This document shows positions 44,695 through 53,292 of a stretch of DNA of 56,115 nt, in pieces. The DNA comes from Chloroflexota bacterium (GTDB lineage Bacteria > Chloroflexota > Anaerolineae > DUEN01), in NCBI GenBank assembly GCA_013152435.1, contig JAADGJ010000018.1, positions 1 through 56,115 of the forward strand. Reading direction: 5' to 3'. Below the pieces are notes generated by a model. That model had not been told where the DNA came from, ran no database searches, and worked only from the letters and a program-made list of their open reading frames with translations. Position 1 is the first letter of the stretch. The number at the start of each line of letters is the position of its first letter. The translations under genes and the position numbers were made by a program.

Positions 44695-45597
44695 ATGAAA
44701 CTCGGCTTTCTGACCGCCTGCCTGCGAGGCCTCTCGGTGGAAGAGATCGTGACCTGGGCTGCGAAGAACGGATTCCAGGCGTTGGAGCTGGCGTGCTGGC
44801 CCATGCAGAACGAGCGAGACTACTCCGCCAGCACGCTGGACGTGGCCAATCTGACGCCTGCAAAGGCGGATGAGATCAAAGCCCTGTTCTCCAAGCACGA
44901 GATGGAGATCTCCTGCCTGACCTATTGCGATAACAACCTGGCGCCGGATCCCGACGTCCGCCAGCATCACCTGGGCCATCTGGATAAGGTCATCGAGGCC
45001 GCCCAGCTTCTGGGTGTGCAGAACGTCAGCACCTTCATCGGACGCGATCCCCGACTGACGGAGGCGGAGAACCTGGAGGAGGCGATCAAGGTCTTCACGC
45101 CCATCGTGGAGCGCGCGGCGGAGCGAGGCGTGCGCATCGCCATCGAGAACTGCCCCATGCCCGGCTGGCAGTTCGAGGGATTGGCCGGCAACATCGCATA
45201 CAGCCCCAAGCTGTGGGACGCGCTGTTCGAGCGCTTGCCAGCGGATCACTTCGGCCTGAACTTCGATCCCTCCCATCTCTGGTGGCTGGGGATTGATCCC
45301 ATCAAAGCCGTGCGGGACTACGCCGATCGGATCTTCCACGTCCACGCGAAGGACACGGAGATCCTTTCGGAGAACACCTACCGGGTAGGCATCCTGCTCG
45401 GCCGAGGATGGTGGCGCTATCGCATGCCCGGCCTGGGCGAGATCCCCTGGGCTCGCTTCATCTCCACGCTCAACGAGATGGGGTACGATTACGTGCTGAG
45501 CACGGAGCACGAGGATCCCGTGTGGGAGGGCAGCCACGAGAAGGTGAAGCAGGGGTTGATCCTGGGGCAACGCTTCCTCTCCCAGTTCGTCATCTAA
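44695..45597 (+). CDS. Sugar phosphate isomerase/epimerase-like TIM barrel
   Basis: A 300-residue xylose-isomerase-like TIM barrel with AKNGFQALELACWP, VRIAIENCPMPGWQ (Glu), FGLNFDPSHLWWLG (Asp, His), IFHVHAKDTEIL (His) and YVLSTEHEDPVWEG (Glu), the full metal-binding set of the family. Such enzymes move ketone groups in sugars or sugar derivatives; the substrate is not evident. AGGAGAT precedes the ATG. It lies 63 bases after the kinase. Confidence 0.87.
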   Translation: MKLGFLTACLRGLSVEEIVTWAAKNGFQALELACWPMQNERDYSASTLDVANLTPAKADEIKALFSKHEMEISCLTYCDNNLAPDPDVRQHHLGHLDKVIEAAQLLGVQNVSTFIGRDPRLTEAENLEEAIKVFTPIVERAAERGVRIAIENCPMPGWQFEGLAGNIAYSPKLWDALFERLPADHFGLNFDPSHLWWLGIDPIKAVRDYADRIFHVHAKDTEILSENTYRVGILLGRGWWRYRMPGLGEIPWARFISTLNEMGYDYVLSTEHEDPVWEGSHEKVKQGLILGQRFLSQFVI

Positions 45598-45627
45598 GCT
45601 GGGGCATCCCAGCAAGGAGGGATCTCC

Positions 45628-46770
45628 ATGAACGATCGTGAGCGCTGGCTGGCAACCCTGCACTACGAGCCGGTAGATCATATCCCGGACGAGGAGTTCG
45701 GCTATTGGGACGAGACCTTCACGGTCTGGCACAAGCAGGGCCTGCCGCGCGAGGTCAAGGACAACGCCATCGCGGATCGCTTCTTCTGCTTCGCCCCTCG
45801 GGAGACGGTGCCCGTCAACGTGGGGCTGCTGCCTCACTTCCGCCGCCGCGTGATCCGAGAAGACGAGCGACACCAGGTCATCATCACCGAGGAGGGGGCA
45901 GAAGCGGTCATCCATAAGGACGGCAGTTCGTCCATTCCCCACTTCGTGCGATTTCCACTCCAGACCCGAGCGGACTGGGAGGAGTTTAAGCGACGATTGG
46001 ATCCCAATGATCCGCGACGATATCCCGTCGATTGGGAGTGGTGGGTGCGTCTATGGAAGGAGCGCACCTACCCGCTGGGCATCCACGTGGGGAGCCTGTT
46101 CGGATGGTTGCGCAACTGGATGGGCTTCGAGCACATCGCCGTCACCATTCACGACGATCCGGATTGGATCCACGAGATGATGGAGCACCTGACGGAACTC
46201 ACCCTCAAAACCATCCGACGGGCGCTCCAGGACGTACAACTGGATTTCGCCGCCTTCTGGGAGGATATGGCGTTCCGAAGCGGGCCGATGATCTCTCCCA
46301 AGATGTTCCGGGAGTTCATGGTACCTCGCTACAAGCGGATCACGGACCTGCTGCGAGAGCACGGCGTGGACATCGTGTACGTGGACTGCGACGGGGACAT
46401 CACCGAGCTGGTGGAGCTCTGGCTGGAGGCAGGGGTGAACACGATGTTCCCGCTGGAGGTGCGCGGCGGTTCGGATCCGGTGCTGATCCGCAAGCGATTC
46501 GGCAAGGCCGTCCGGCTGTTGGGCGGCGTGGATAAGACCAAATTGATCGAGGGAAAGGAGGCGATACGCAAGGAGATCGCTCGGCTGGAGCCGTTGGTCG
46601 CGGATGGCGGGTACATTCCGCACGTCGATCACCGGGTGCCACCCGACGTCACGTACGAGAACTACCTGTACTACCTGAAGGTGAAGCGAGAGGCCTTCGG
46701 GATTCCGCACCCGCAATGTTGGGAGGAGCAGATGGCGGCGGCACGAGCGCGTCGAAAGCAGGCCGCCTGA
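45628..46770 (+). CDS. UroD-family protein lacking the zinc-site residues
   Basis: A 380-residue relative of the protein at 41780: it starts MNDRERWLATLHYEPVDHIPD and has the TIM-barrel blocks PKMFREFMVPRYKRITDLL and MFPLEVRGGSDPVLIRKRFG. Where the first protein has LHCCGG, this one has VDCDGD, and where that has GGGCETQ, this has LGGVDKT, so the HxC...C zinc set is replaced by acidic residues. It may bind a different substrate (for example the methyl donor) or act without zinc. GGAGG precedes ATG 45628. The corrinoid protein gene follows at 46856. Confidence 0.8.
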   Translation: MNDRERWLATLHYEPVDHIPDEEFGYWDETFTVWHKQGLPREVKDNAIADRFFCFAPRETVPVNVGLLPHFRRRVIREDERHQVIITEEGAEAVIHKDGSSSIPHFVRFPLQTRADWEEFKRRLDPNDPRRYPVDWEWWVRLWKERTYPLGIHVGSLFGWLRNWMGFEHIAVTIHDDPDWIHEMMEHLTELTLKTIRRALQDVQLDFAAFWEDMAFRSGPMISPKMFREFMVPRYKRITDLLREHGVDIVYVDCDGDITELVELWLEAGVNTMFPLEVRGGSDPVLIRKRFGKAVRLLGGVDKTKLIEGKEAIRKEIARLEPLVADGGYIPHVDHRVPPDVTYENYLYYLKVKREAFGIPHPQCWEEQMAAARARRKQAA

Positions 46771-46855
46771 GTCTTCAATATTGAGCCAGAATCATGTCAC
46801 GAGCGATCCCGCACTACACCGTCATATCCTGAAACCCACAGGAGGAGGTTCTCTC

Positions 46856-47503
46856 ATGTTCGATTTGACTCCACTCACCGAGGCCGTGATCACGGGCAAT
46901 GCTCCCCAGGCGAAGGAGCTGACCCAGAAAGCCCTGGACGCCGGCGTGACCCCGGGCACCATCCTGCAGGAAGGGCTGATCCCGGGCATGGCCGAGGTAG
47001 GGCGTCGCTTTGAGGCCCGTGAGTTCTACGTGCCGGAGCTGCTGATCGCCGCCCGCGCCATGCACGCCGCGCTGGACATCCTGCGCCCGCTACTGGCGGA
47101 AAGCGAAGAGGTCGAGCCGCTGGGCAAAGTCGTCATCGGCACGGTGCGCGGCGACCTGCACGACATCGGCAAGAATCTGGTCACCATGATGCTGGAGGGC
47201 TCCGGCTTCGAGGTCCAGGACCTGGGCATCGACGTGGCACCCGAGAAGTTCGTGGACGCCATCAAGGAGGGCGAGTACGACATCCTGGCGATGTCGGCCC
47301 TTCTGACCACCACCATGCCCAGCATGAAGGCCACCATCGACGCGCTGACCGAGGCGGGATTGCGGGACAAGGTGAAGGTCATGATCGGTGGCGCGCCGAT
47401 CACCCAGGAGTACGCGGACCAGATCGGCGCCGACGGATACGGAGAGGACGCCAATCAGGCCGTCCGAGTGGCCAAGCAATTACTGGGATTGCCGAGTGAC
47501 TGA
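46856..47503 (+). CDS. Corrinoid (B12-binding) protein of methyltransferase type
   Basis: The 215-residue product has an N-terminal helical cap with PGMAEVGRRFEAREFYVPELL and MHAALDILRPLL, then a Rossmann-like B12 domain with VRGDLHDIGKNLVTMMLEG, the DxHxxG motif whose His binds cobalt. MSALLTTTMPSMKATIDAL and MIGGAPITQEYADQIGADGYG complete the fold. MtaC/MtbC-type proteins carry a methyl group between two methyltransferases. The UroD-like partner directly upstream is the usual second methyltransferase. AGGAGG lies seven bases before ATG 46856; the upstream open frame to 46781 is not supported. Confidence 0.92.
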   Translation: MFDLTPLTEAVITGNAPQAKELTQKALDAGVTPGTILQEGLIPGMAEVGRRFEAREFYVPELLIAARAMHAALDILRPLLAESEEVEPLGKVVIGTVRGDLHDIGKNLVTMMLEGSGFEVQDLGIDVAPEKFVDAIKEGEYDILAMSALLTTTMPSMKATIDALTEAGLRDKVKVMIGGAPITQEYADQIGADGYGEDANQAVRVAKQLLGLPSD

Positions 47504-47507
47504 GCGT

Positions 47508-48881
47508 ATGCACAGCATGGGTTCTCAATGGGCGGCGCGGCTGGCGGAGGTGTACGGGGAAGAGGCCGTAGAAACACAGCAGGCCCGCTATCAGGAGGCC
47601 CTTGCCGCCTTCCGCACCGCCTATGGACCCGGCCCGGTAGCCATCTGCCGCTGCCCAGGCCGGGTCAACTTAATCGGTGAACACACGGACTATAACTACG
47701 GGTTCTGCCTACCGGCTCCCCTGGACCGGGATCTCCTGCTGCTGGTGCGCCCCCGCCAGGATGCCGTCGTATCCCTGGCCAACATCGAGGCGGACCTCTT
47801 CCCCCCTCGACGGTTCACGCTCAGCGCGGATATCCCCTCCGGCCCGCCGGGGGATTGGGGCAACTACTCGCGCGGCGCGGGCCAGAAGCTATGGCAGGTC
47901 TTCGGGCCGCTGCGCGGCTTCGACGGCCTGGTCGTGAGCCGGCCGCCCCACGGCGTGCCGCGCGGCGCCGGCGTCAGCTCCTCGACCGCGCTCACCGTGG
48001 CCTCGGCCATCGCGCTCGTCCACGTCAACTCGCTGGAAGTGCCCACCGATCGCCTCGCCCAGCTCTGCAGCGAGGCGGAGTGGTACGTGGGCACCCGGGG
48101 CGGCATCCTCGACCAGTTCGCCACCATGTTGGGACGCCGAGGCCACGCGCTGTTCCTGGACTGCCTGCCGCGCACGGCGGAGGACGGCACCCGATACTAC
48201 CACACCGAGCTGGTTCCTCTGCTGGACGGGTACACGCTCGTGCTGGCGGATAGCCGGGCCCGTCACACGCACACGACCGGCGGATACAACGTGCGCGTGG
48301 CCGAATGCCGCCTGGGAGCCGCCTGCCTGGCCCGCCATTATCCCAACGTCCGAACGCTGCGCGACGTCCAATCGGAGCCATGGGAGGCGCTGGCCCCCCA
48401 CCTGCCTGAGGAGGCCACGATCGATGAGCTGGCTGCCACGGGGATCGACGTGGACGCCTGGCTGGGAGATCTCCAGGTGCCTCGGGACACGCGGCTGAAG
48501 CTGAGGGCGCGATGCCGCCATGTACACAGCGAGAACCGCCGCGTGTTGGACAGCATAGCGGCCTGGAGGCGGGGGGATGCCATCGCAGTGGGACGGTTGC
48601 TCAACGAGGCTCACGAGAGCCTCCGAGACGACTACGAGGTCAGCTGCCCCGAGATCGAGACCCTGCGCGGCCTGATCCTGACGGTGGACGGGGTGCTGGG
48701 AGCCCGCATGGTGGGCGGAGGTTGGGGCGGCTGCGTCGTGGCCCTGGTCCAGGCCGGTCACGAAAGCGGATTCTTCTCTCAGGTCGCGCCCGCCTATGAG
48801 GAGGCCACCGGCCATCCGCCGGACCTCTTCGTCTGCCAGACCTCAGAGGGCGCGGGTGTGGTGATGGAAACGGAATGCTGA
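47508..48881 (+). CDS. galK: GHMP kinase, galactokinase-like
   Basis: The product of about 457 residues has the galactokinase signature CPGRVNLIGEHTDYNYGF, the ATP-binding PRGAGVSSSTALTVA, GGILDQFATMLG with the catalytic Asp, and a C-terminal ARMVGGGWGGCVVALV. It is longer than E. coli GalK (382), with about 50 extra N-terminal residues before the signature. Galactose or another hexose is likely. Start is ATG 47508 or GTG 47496; the latter would overlap the corrinoid gene stop. The tight junction indicates cotranscription with the corrinoid gene. Confidence 0.85.
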   Translation: MHSMGSQWAARLAEVYGEEAVETQQARYQEALAAFRTAYGPGPVAICRCPGRVNLIGEHTDYNYGFCLPAPLDRDLLLLVRPRQDAVVSLANIEADLFPPRRFTLSADIPSGPPGDWGNYSRGAGQKLWQVFGPLRGFDGLVVSRPPHGVPRGAGVSSSTALTVASAIALVHVNSLEVPTDRLAQLCSEAEWYVGTRGGILDQFATMLGRRGHALFLDCLPRTAEDGTRYYHTELVPLLDGYTLVLADSRARHTHTTGGYNVRVAECRLGAACLARHYPNVRTLRDVQSEPWEALAPHLPEEATIDELAATGIDVDAWLGDLQVPRDTRLKLRARCRHVHSENRRVLDSIAAWRRGDAIAVGRLLNEAHESLRDDYEVSCPEIETLRGLILTVDGVLGARMVGGGWGGCVVALVQAGHESGFFSQVAPAYEEATGHPPDLFVCQTSEGAGVVMETEC

Positions 48882-48892
48882 GGAGCGAGTGT

Positions 48893-49945
48893 ATGACAGG
48901 GGAGATCGGCATCGCTTTGATCGGGGCGGGGAACATCGGCAAGATTCAGGCCCGTGCCATCGCGGACATACCGGAGGCCCGCCTGCGCGTGGTGTGCACT
49001 ACCCGGCCGGAGACGGCGCGAGCGCTGGCCCAGGAGTACGGAGCGGATTGGACAACAGACCTGGAAGCGGCCGTGACCCGGGACGACGTCCAGCTCGTAT
49101 CCGTATGCACCCCCAGCGGGCGGCACCTGGAGCCCGCCGTGGCGGCCGCCCAGGCCGGCAAGCATGTTCTGGTGGAGAAGCCCCTGGAGATCACGTTGGC
49201 CCGCGTCGATCAGATCATCCGGGCCTGCCGGGAGGCTGGCGTCCTGCTGGGCTGCATCTTCCAGAGCCGCTACAAGGAAGGCGTCCGCTATGCCCGAGAG
49301 GCGCTCCAGGCGGGACGCCTGGGCCGCCTCACCCTGGCCGATGCCTATGTCAAGTGGCACCGGCCGGCCTCCTACTACCTGCAGGGTGGCTGGCGCGGCA
49401 CCTGGGCCCTGGACGGTGGCGGCGCTCTCATGAATCAGTCCATCCACACCGTGGATCTGCTGCAGTATCTGGTCGGCCCTGTGGCCCGGGTCTACGCCCG
49501 CACGGGCACGCTGGTGCATAACATCGAGACGGAGGACACAGCCGTGGCCGTCCTCTCCTATGCCAGCGGCGCCATGGGCGTCATCGAGGGGACGACCACC
49601 GCCTATCCCGGCACGCCCGCGCGCGTGGAACTCCACGGCGACAAGGGAACCATTGTGCTGACGGAGGGCCAGGTTACCTGCTGGGACCTGGCCGACGCTA
49701 CCGAGGAGGAGAAGGCGAAGGTCATGGGCGTCGCGGTGGGGGGCACGGGCGCGGCCGATCCCACCGCCATCGGCCACGAGGGCCATCGACGTCAGATTGC
49801 CGACATGGTGGAGGCCATCCAGACCGGTCGGCCCCCGCTCATCGACGGGGCCGAGGGGCGCAAGGCCGTGGAGATCATCCGGGCGATCTATCGGTCCTCC
49901 CAGGCGGACGCCCCGGTGGATCTGCCGCTGGTCGAGGACGCATAA
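48893..49945 (+). CDS. Gfo/Idh/MocA-family oxidoreductase
   Basis: The 350-residue protein has the Rossmann fingerprint IALIGAGNIGKIQARAI, VSVCTPSGRHLEPAVAA, the catalytic EKPLEITL, and GGGALMNQSIHTVDLLQYL with the active-site His. These NAD(P)-dependent enzymes oxidise sugars, inositols or sugar acids, often with the xylose-isomerase-like TIM-barrel proteins that also occur here. AGGAG seven bases upstream supports ATG 48893 over ATG 48875. It begins 11 bases after the GalK-like stop. Confidence 0.9.
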   Translation: MTGEIGIALIGAGNIGKIQARAIADIPEARLRVVCTTRPETARALAQEYGADWTTDLEAAVTRDDVQLVSVCTPSGRHLEPAVAAAQAGKHVLVEKPLEITLARVDQIIRACREAGVLLGCIFQSRYKEGVRYAREALQAGRLGRLTLADAYVKWHRPASYYLQGGWRGTWALDGGGALMNQSIHTVDLLQYLVGPVARVYARTGTLVHNIETEDTAVAVLSYASGAMGVIEGTTTAYPGTPARVELHGDKGTIVLTEGQVTCWDLADATEEEKAKVMGVAVGGTGAADPTAIGHEGHRRQIADMVEAIQTGRPPLIDGAEGRKAVEIIRAIYRSSQADAPVDLPLVEDA

Positions 49946-49954
49946 GAGGCGGCC

Positions 49955-50746
49955 ATGGATCTGGGTCTACAGGGAAAGACGGCTCTCGTCGCGGCCGCCA
50001 GCCAGGGGATGGGACGGGCGGTGGCCCTGGGACTGGCGAGGGAGGGCGCCCGGGTGGCCATCTGCGCCCGAGGCCGGGAGGCGTTAGAGGCGACGGCCGA
50101 GGACATTCGACGGGAGACCGGGGCCGAGGTGTTCGCCCAGGTGGCCGACGTCAGCCGGGCCGACGACATCGCACGGCTGGTGCACGCGGCACGGGACCGC
50201 TTCGGCGCTGTCGACATCCTGGTGTGCAACGCGGGCGGCCCACCCCCGGGCGACTTCCTGGATTTCGATGACGAGGCCTGGCGGGCCGCCTTCGAACTGA
50301 ATCTGGAGAGCGCCATACGCCTGTGTCGGGCCGTGATCCCGGATATGAAGGTCCGAGGATGGGGACGCATCATCACCATCACCTCCATGTCGGTCAAGCA
50401 GCCCATCCCGGGCCTGATCCTCTCCAACGTCATGCGCGCCGGGGTGAACGGCCTGACCAAGACGCTGGCCGATGAGCTGGCACCCTACGGGATCACCGTG
50501 AACAACGTGCTGCCGGGCATGATCCTGACGCAGCGCATCACCTCCCTGGCGGAACGCCGGGCGGCAGCGGAGGGCATCCCTGTGGAGGATGCCCTGGAAC
50601 GCATGGCCCAGGAGATCCCCATGAAGCGCATCGGGACCCCCGAGGAATTCGCCAATGTGGTGGTGTTCCTGGCGTCGGAGCGAGCCAGTTACGTAACCGG
50701 GACGGCCATCCAGGTGGATGGCGGGCGTATCCGCTCCGCCTGGTAG
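49955..50746 (+). CDS. Short-chain dehydrogenase/reductase with atypical active site
   Basis: A 263-residue SDR with the cofactor motif ALVAAASQGMGRAVALGLA and CNAGGPPPGDF. In the catalytic region the usual Tyr-x-x-x-Lys is replaced: the segment reads LILSNVMRAGVNGLTK, so Tyr is absent and Lys is Arg. This SNxxR form is a known subgroup annotated as FabG-like whose reaction is unclear. C-terminal DELAPYGITVNNVLPGMI and YVTGTAIQVDGG are normal. It is nine bases after the Gfo/Idh gene and presumably acts on the same pathway. Confidence 0.85.
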   Translation: MDLGLQGKTALVAAASQGMGRAVALGLAREGARVAICARGREALEATAEDIRRETGAEVFAQVADVSRADDIARLVHAARDRFGAVDILVCNAGGPPPGDFLDFDDEAWRAAFELNLESAIRLCRAVIPDMKVRGWGRIITITSMSVKQPIPGLILSNVMRAGVNGLTKTLADELAPYGITVNNVLPGMILTQRITSLAERRAAAEGIPVEDALERMAQEIPMKRIGTPEEFANVVVFLASERASYVTGTAIQVDGGRIRSAW

Positions 50747-50800
50747 GAAGTGCACGCCGTAGACCGGGACACAACTTTTGAGGTCGTAGGAGCATGAGCC

Positions 50801-51673
50801 ATGTGGAAGCTCGCCATTATTAACGATGAACTCACGCACGATTTCAACAAGGCGCTGGATTGGATTCAGGAGCAGGGCCTGCGCTGGGTGGAACTGCGCT
50901 CCATCAACCGCCGCAACATCGTGGACCTGACGGACGATGAGATGCGAGCGGTGAAGCAAGACCTGGACGCTCGCGGCCTGAAGACCATCTGCATCGCCTC
51001 GCCCTACCTGAAATGCTCGCTATACGCTCGCCCGCCGGCCCAGCGCGGGGATACGTTCTTCAGCCAGGCCGACGATTACGAAGGGCATCGCCAGGTCCTG
51101 CGCCGTGCGATCGCCGCGGCCCACATCTTCGGCACGGACCTGATCCGGGTCTTCAGCTTCTGGAAGGAGCCGGAGCAGACCCCAGAGATGTGGGATCTCG
51201 TCGTCGAGCGGCTGAAGGAGTCGGCCGAGATCGCCGCCCAGGAGGGGGTCACGCTGGCGCTGGAGACGGAGCACGCGGTGAACACGGCCACGGGCAAGCA
51301 GGTGCGGGAGGTGATCGACCGGGTGGGCTCCCCCGCGCTGCGCGCCATCTGGGATCCCGGAAACGTGGTCTGGGCCGGGGAGGACGCCATCGCCGATTAC
51401 CCCAACCTGCGCGGCCAGATCGTGCACGTCCATCTGAAGGACACCCTCCTCACGCCAGAAGGCTACACCAAGGCCGCCATCCTGGGCGATGGCAGGGTCG
51501 GATATCCCAAGCCGCTGGAGCTGCTCAAGGCCGACGGCTGGGAGGGAGGGCTCTCGCTGGAGCCGCACATGGGCACCATCTACCCGGAGGAGGAGCAATG
51601 GGCCGAGGGGTGCCGCCAGTGCCTGGTGAATCTGCGCGGCTGGCTGGATGAGCTGGGGGTGGAGTACGAGTAA
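50801..51673 (+). CDS. Sugar phosphate isomerase/epimerase-like TIM barrel
   Basis: A 290-residue protein of the xylose-isomerase-like fold with LRWVELRSINRRN, GTDLIRVFSFWKEPE, VTLALETEHAVN (Glu), RAIWDPGNVVWAG (Asp), VHVHLKDTLLTPEGY (His) and GGLSLEPHMG (Glu). It is the third such gene of the plus cluster. The substrate is unknown. GGAG precedes the ATG by nine bases. Confidence 0.86.
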   Translation: MWKLAIINDELTHDFNKALDWIQEQGLRWVELRSINRRNIVDLTDDEMRAVKQDLDARGLKTICIASPYLKCSLYARPPAQRGDTFFSQADDYEGHRQVLRRAIAAAHIFGTDLIRVFSFWKEPEQTPEMWDLVVERLKESAEIAAQEGVTLALETEHAVNTATGKQVREVIDRVGSPALRAIWDPGNVVWAGEDAIADYPNLRGQIVHVHLKDTLLTPEGYTKAAILGDGRVGYPKPLELLKADGWEGGLSLEPHMGTIYPEEEQWAEGCRQCLVNLRGWLDELGVEYE

Positions 51674-51743
51674 AGCATAAAACGTAATAGAACGTAATAG
51701 AGCAAAGCGTGAAACGTAAAGAGCAGACGGGGAAGGTGAGAGC
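51674..51743. repeat. ACGTAA-rich short intergenic repeats
   Basis: Tandem-like words AAAACGTAATAGAACGTAAT, AGCAAAGCGTGAAACGTAAA and GAGCA fill this gap and share long words with 39015-39060. Confidence 0.55.
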
Positions 51744-52583
51744 ATGCGATTCAGCGCGGTGCCCATGATCTTCTTCAAGCCCATGGTTCTGGACCGCACC
51801 ATGACGCTGGAGGCGTGGTTCCCCATCGCGGCCTCGCTGGGCCTGGACGGCACGGAGATCCACGACCGGTCGCTGGCGTCGTTCGATCCGGAGTACCTCG
51901 ACCACATCGGCCAGGAGCTATCCGACCACGGCCTGGTGGTCTCGCAACTGGTCGGGGCGTCCGACTTCACCCATCCGGACCCCAACGTGCGGGAGCGGGA
52001 GATCGCCATCACCAAGCGGAACATCGACGCAGCAGCCCAGCTGGGGGCCACGTGCGTCCGCGTGACCGCGGGGCAGGCTCATCCCGGCGTCTCCCGAGAA
52101 CAGGGCATCGCCTGGGCGGTGGCGGGCCTGCGAGAGGCCGTGGAATACGCGGAGTCTCGGGGCGTCTGGGCCGCCTACGAGGATCATTACAAGGACTACT
52201 TCTGGGAGCGCCCCGACTTTTCCCAACGGGGCGAGATCTTCCTGGAGATCCTCGATCGCCTGCGGGACACCCCGCTCAAGGTCAACTTCGACTTCGGGAA
52301 CCCGGTGATGATCGGGGAGGATCCGCTGGCCCTGCTGCGCGAGGTGGTCGACCGGGTCGTGCACGTCCACTGCAGCGACCGACATCAAGGCGAGTATCCC
52401 CACCAGATCGCCGGCGAAGGATCAGTGGACTTCCCGGCCGGCTTCCGCATCCTGCATGACGCGGGATATGACGGCTGGCTATCCAGCGAGTACAACGGCA
52501 CCCAGGGGCTCGAAGGGCTGAAGCGATCGCTGGAGTACCTGCGCAGCACCTGGGCCGAGGTGGCCACGAGCTCCTCCACATAG
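51744..52583 (+). CDS. Sugar phosphate isomerase/epimerase-like TIM barrel
   Basis: A 279-residue TIM barrel with LGLDGTEIHDRSL, ATCVRVTAGQAHPG, GVWAAYEDHYKDYFW (Glu, His), LKVNFDFGNPVMIGEDP (Asp), VVHVHCSDRHQGEYP (His) and GWLSSEYNGTQGL (Glu). The signature is closest to the UlaE/IolE-type epimerases, but no exact activity can be assigned. It directly precedes the HPS-like gene (10 bases), which suggests a shared phosphate-sugar pathway. Confidence 0.86.
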   Translation: MRFSAVPMIFFKPMVLDRTMTLEAWFPIAASLGLDGTEIHDRSLASFDPEYLDHIGQELSDHGLVVSQLVGASDFTHPDPNVREREIAITKRNIDAAAQLGATCVRVTAGQAHPGVSREQGIAWAVAGLREAVEYAESRGVWAAYEDHYKDYFWERPDFSQRGEIFLEILDRLRDTPLKVNFDFGNPVMIGEDPLALLREVVDRVVHVHCSDRHQGEYPHQIAGEGSVDFPAGFRILHDAGYDGWLSSEYNGTQGLEGLKRSLEYLRSTWAEVATSSST

Positions 52584-52593
52584 GGGGTATCCC

Positions 52594-53274
52594 ATGCAAC
52601 CCATCGTTCAGGTCTCCCTGGATGTGACGTCCATCGAGGAGGCCCTACATCTGGCCGAGATCGCGGTGCGCGCCGGGGTGGACTGGCTGGAGGCGGGCAC
52701 GCCGCTGATCCTGGCCGAGGGCCTCCACGCCGTGCGGGCGCTCAAGCAGCGCTTCCCGGACAAGCCCCTGGTGGCCGATCTGAAGACCATGGACGGCGGC
52801 TACCTGGAGGCGGAGATGATGGCCAAGGCCGGCGCCGATATGGTCGTGGTGATGGGCGTGGCCACGCCGGCCACCGTGCGCGCCGTCGTGCGCGCCGCGC
52901 GGGATTACGGCATCCGGGTCATGGGCGACATCATGGGCGCGCCGGACAAGGTCGCCTGCGCCCGTTTCCTGGAATCACAGGGGGTGGATTACATCATCGT
53001 CCACACCGGCTACGACGAACGACATGAGGATCCCTCCCTCTCGCCGCTGGATGATCTGCCGGCGATCGTGGAGGCGGTGAACATCCCCGTGCAGGCAGTG
53101 GGCGGCCTCACCCTGGACCAGATCGTGCAACTGCCGAAGATGGGCGCGCCCCTGGTGGTCGTCGGGGCACCCCTGGCCATCGCCGATGAGGCCTTCCGGG
53201 CGGCGGACGAGGACGCGGCCCTGGAAGCCGTGCTGAGAGACGTGGTGCGCAAGGTGCGCGCCGCCGCCCAGTAG
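52594..53274 (+). CDS. 3-hexulose-6-phosphate synthase / keto-gulonate-phosphate decarboxylase family (HUMPS)
   Basis: A 226-residue member of the orotidine-monophosphate-decarboxylase suprafamily. Family blocks are VDWLEAGTPLILAEG, the catalytic DxKxxD in PLVADLKTMDGGYLEAEM, GADMVVVMGVATPATV, YIIVHTGYDERHEDPS and VGGLTLDQI. MDGGYLE is more like hexulose-phosphate synthase, which joins formaldehyde to ribulose-5-phosphate, than UlaD, which decarboxylates 3-keto-L-gulonate-6-phosphate. No 6-phospho-3-hexuloisomerase gene is adjacent. The setting among epimerases and dehydrogenases fits either a sugar-acid or a C1 role. Confidence 0.85.
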   Translation: MQPIVQVSLDVTSIEEALHLAEIAVRAGVDWLEAGTPLILAEGLHAVRALKQRFPDKPLVADLKTMDGGYLEAEMMAKAGADMVVVMGVATPATVRAVVRAARDYGIRVMGDIMGAPDKVACARFLESQGVDYIIVHTGYDERHEDPSLSPLDDLPAIVEAVNIPVQAVGGLTLDQIVQLPKMGAPLVVVGAPLAIADEAFRAADEDAALEAVLRDVVRKVRAAAQ

Positions 53275-53292
53275 CCTCCTCAGGAGAATCCC

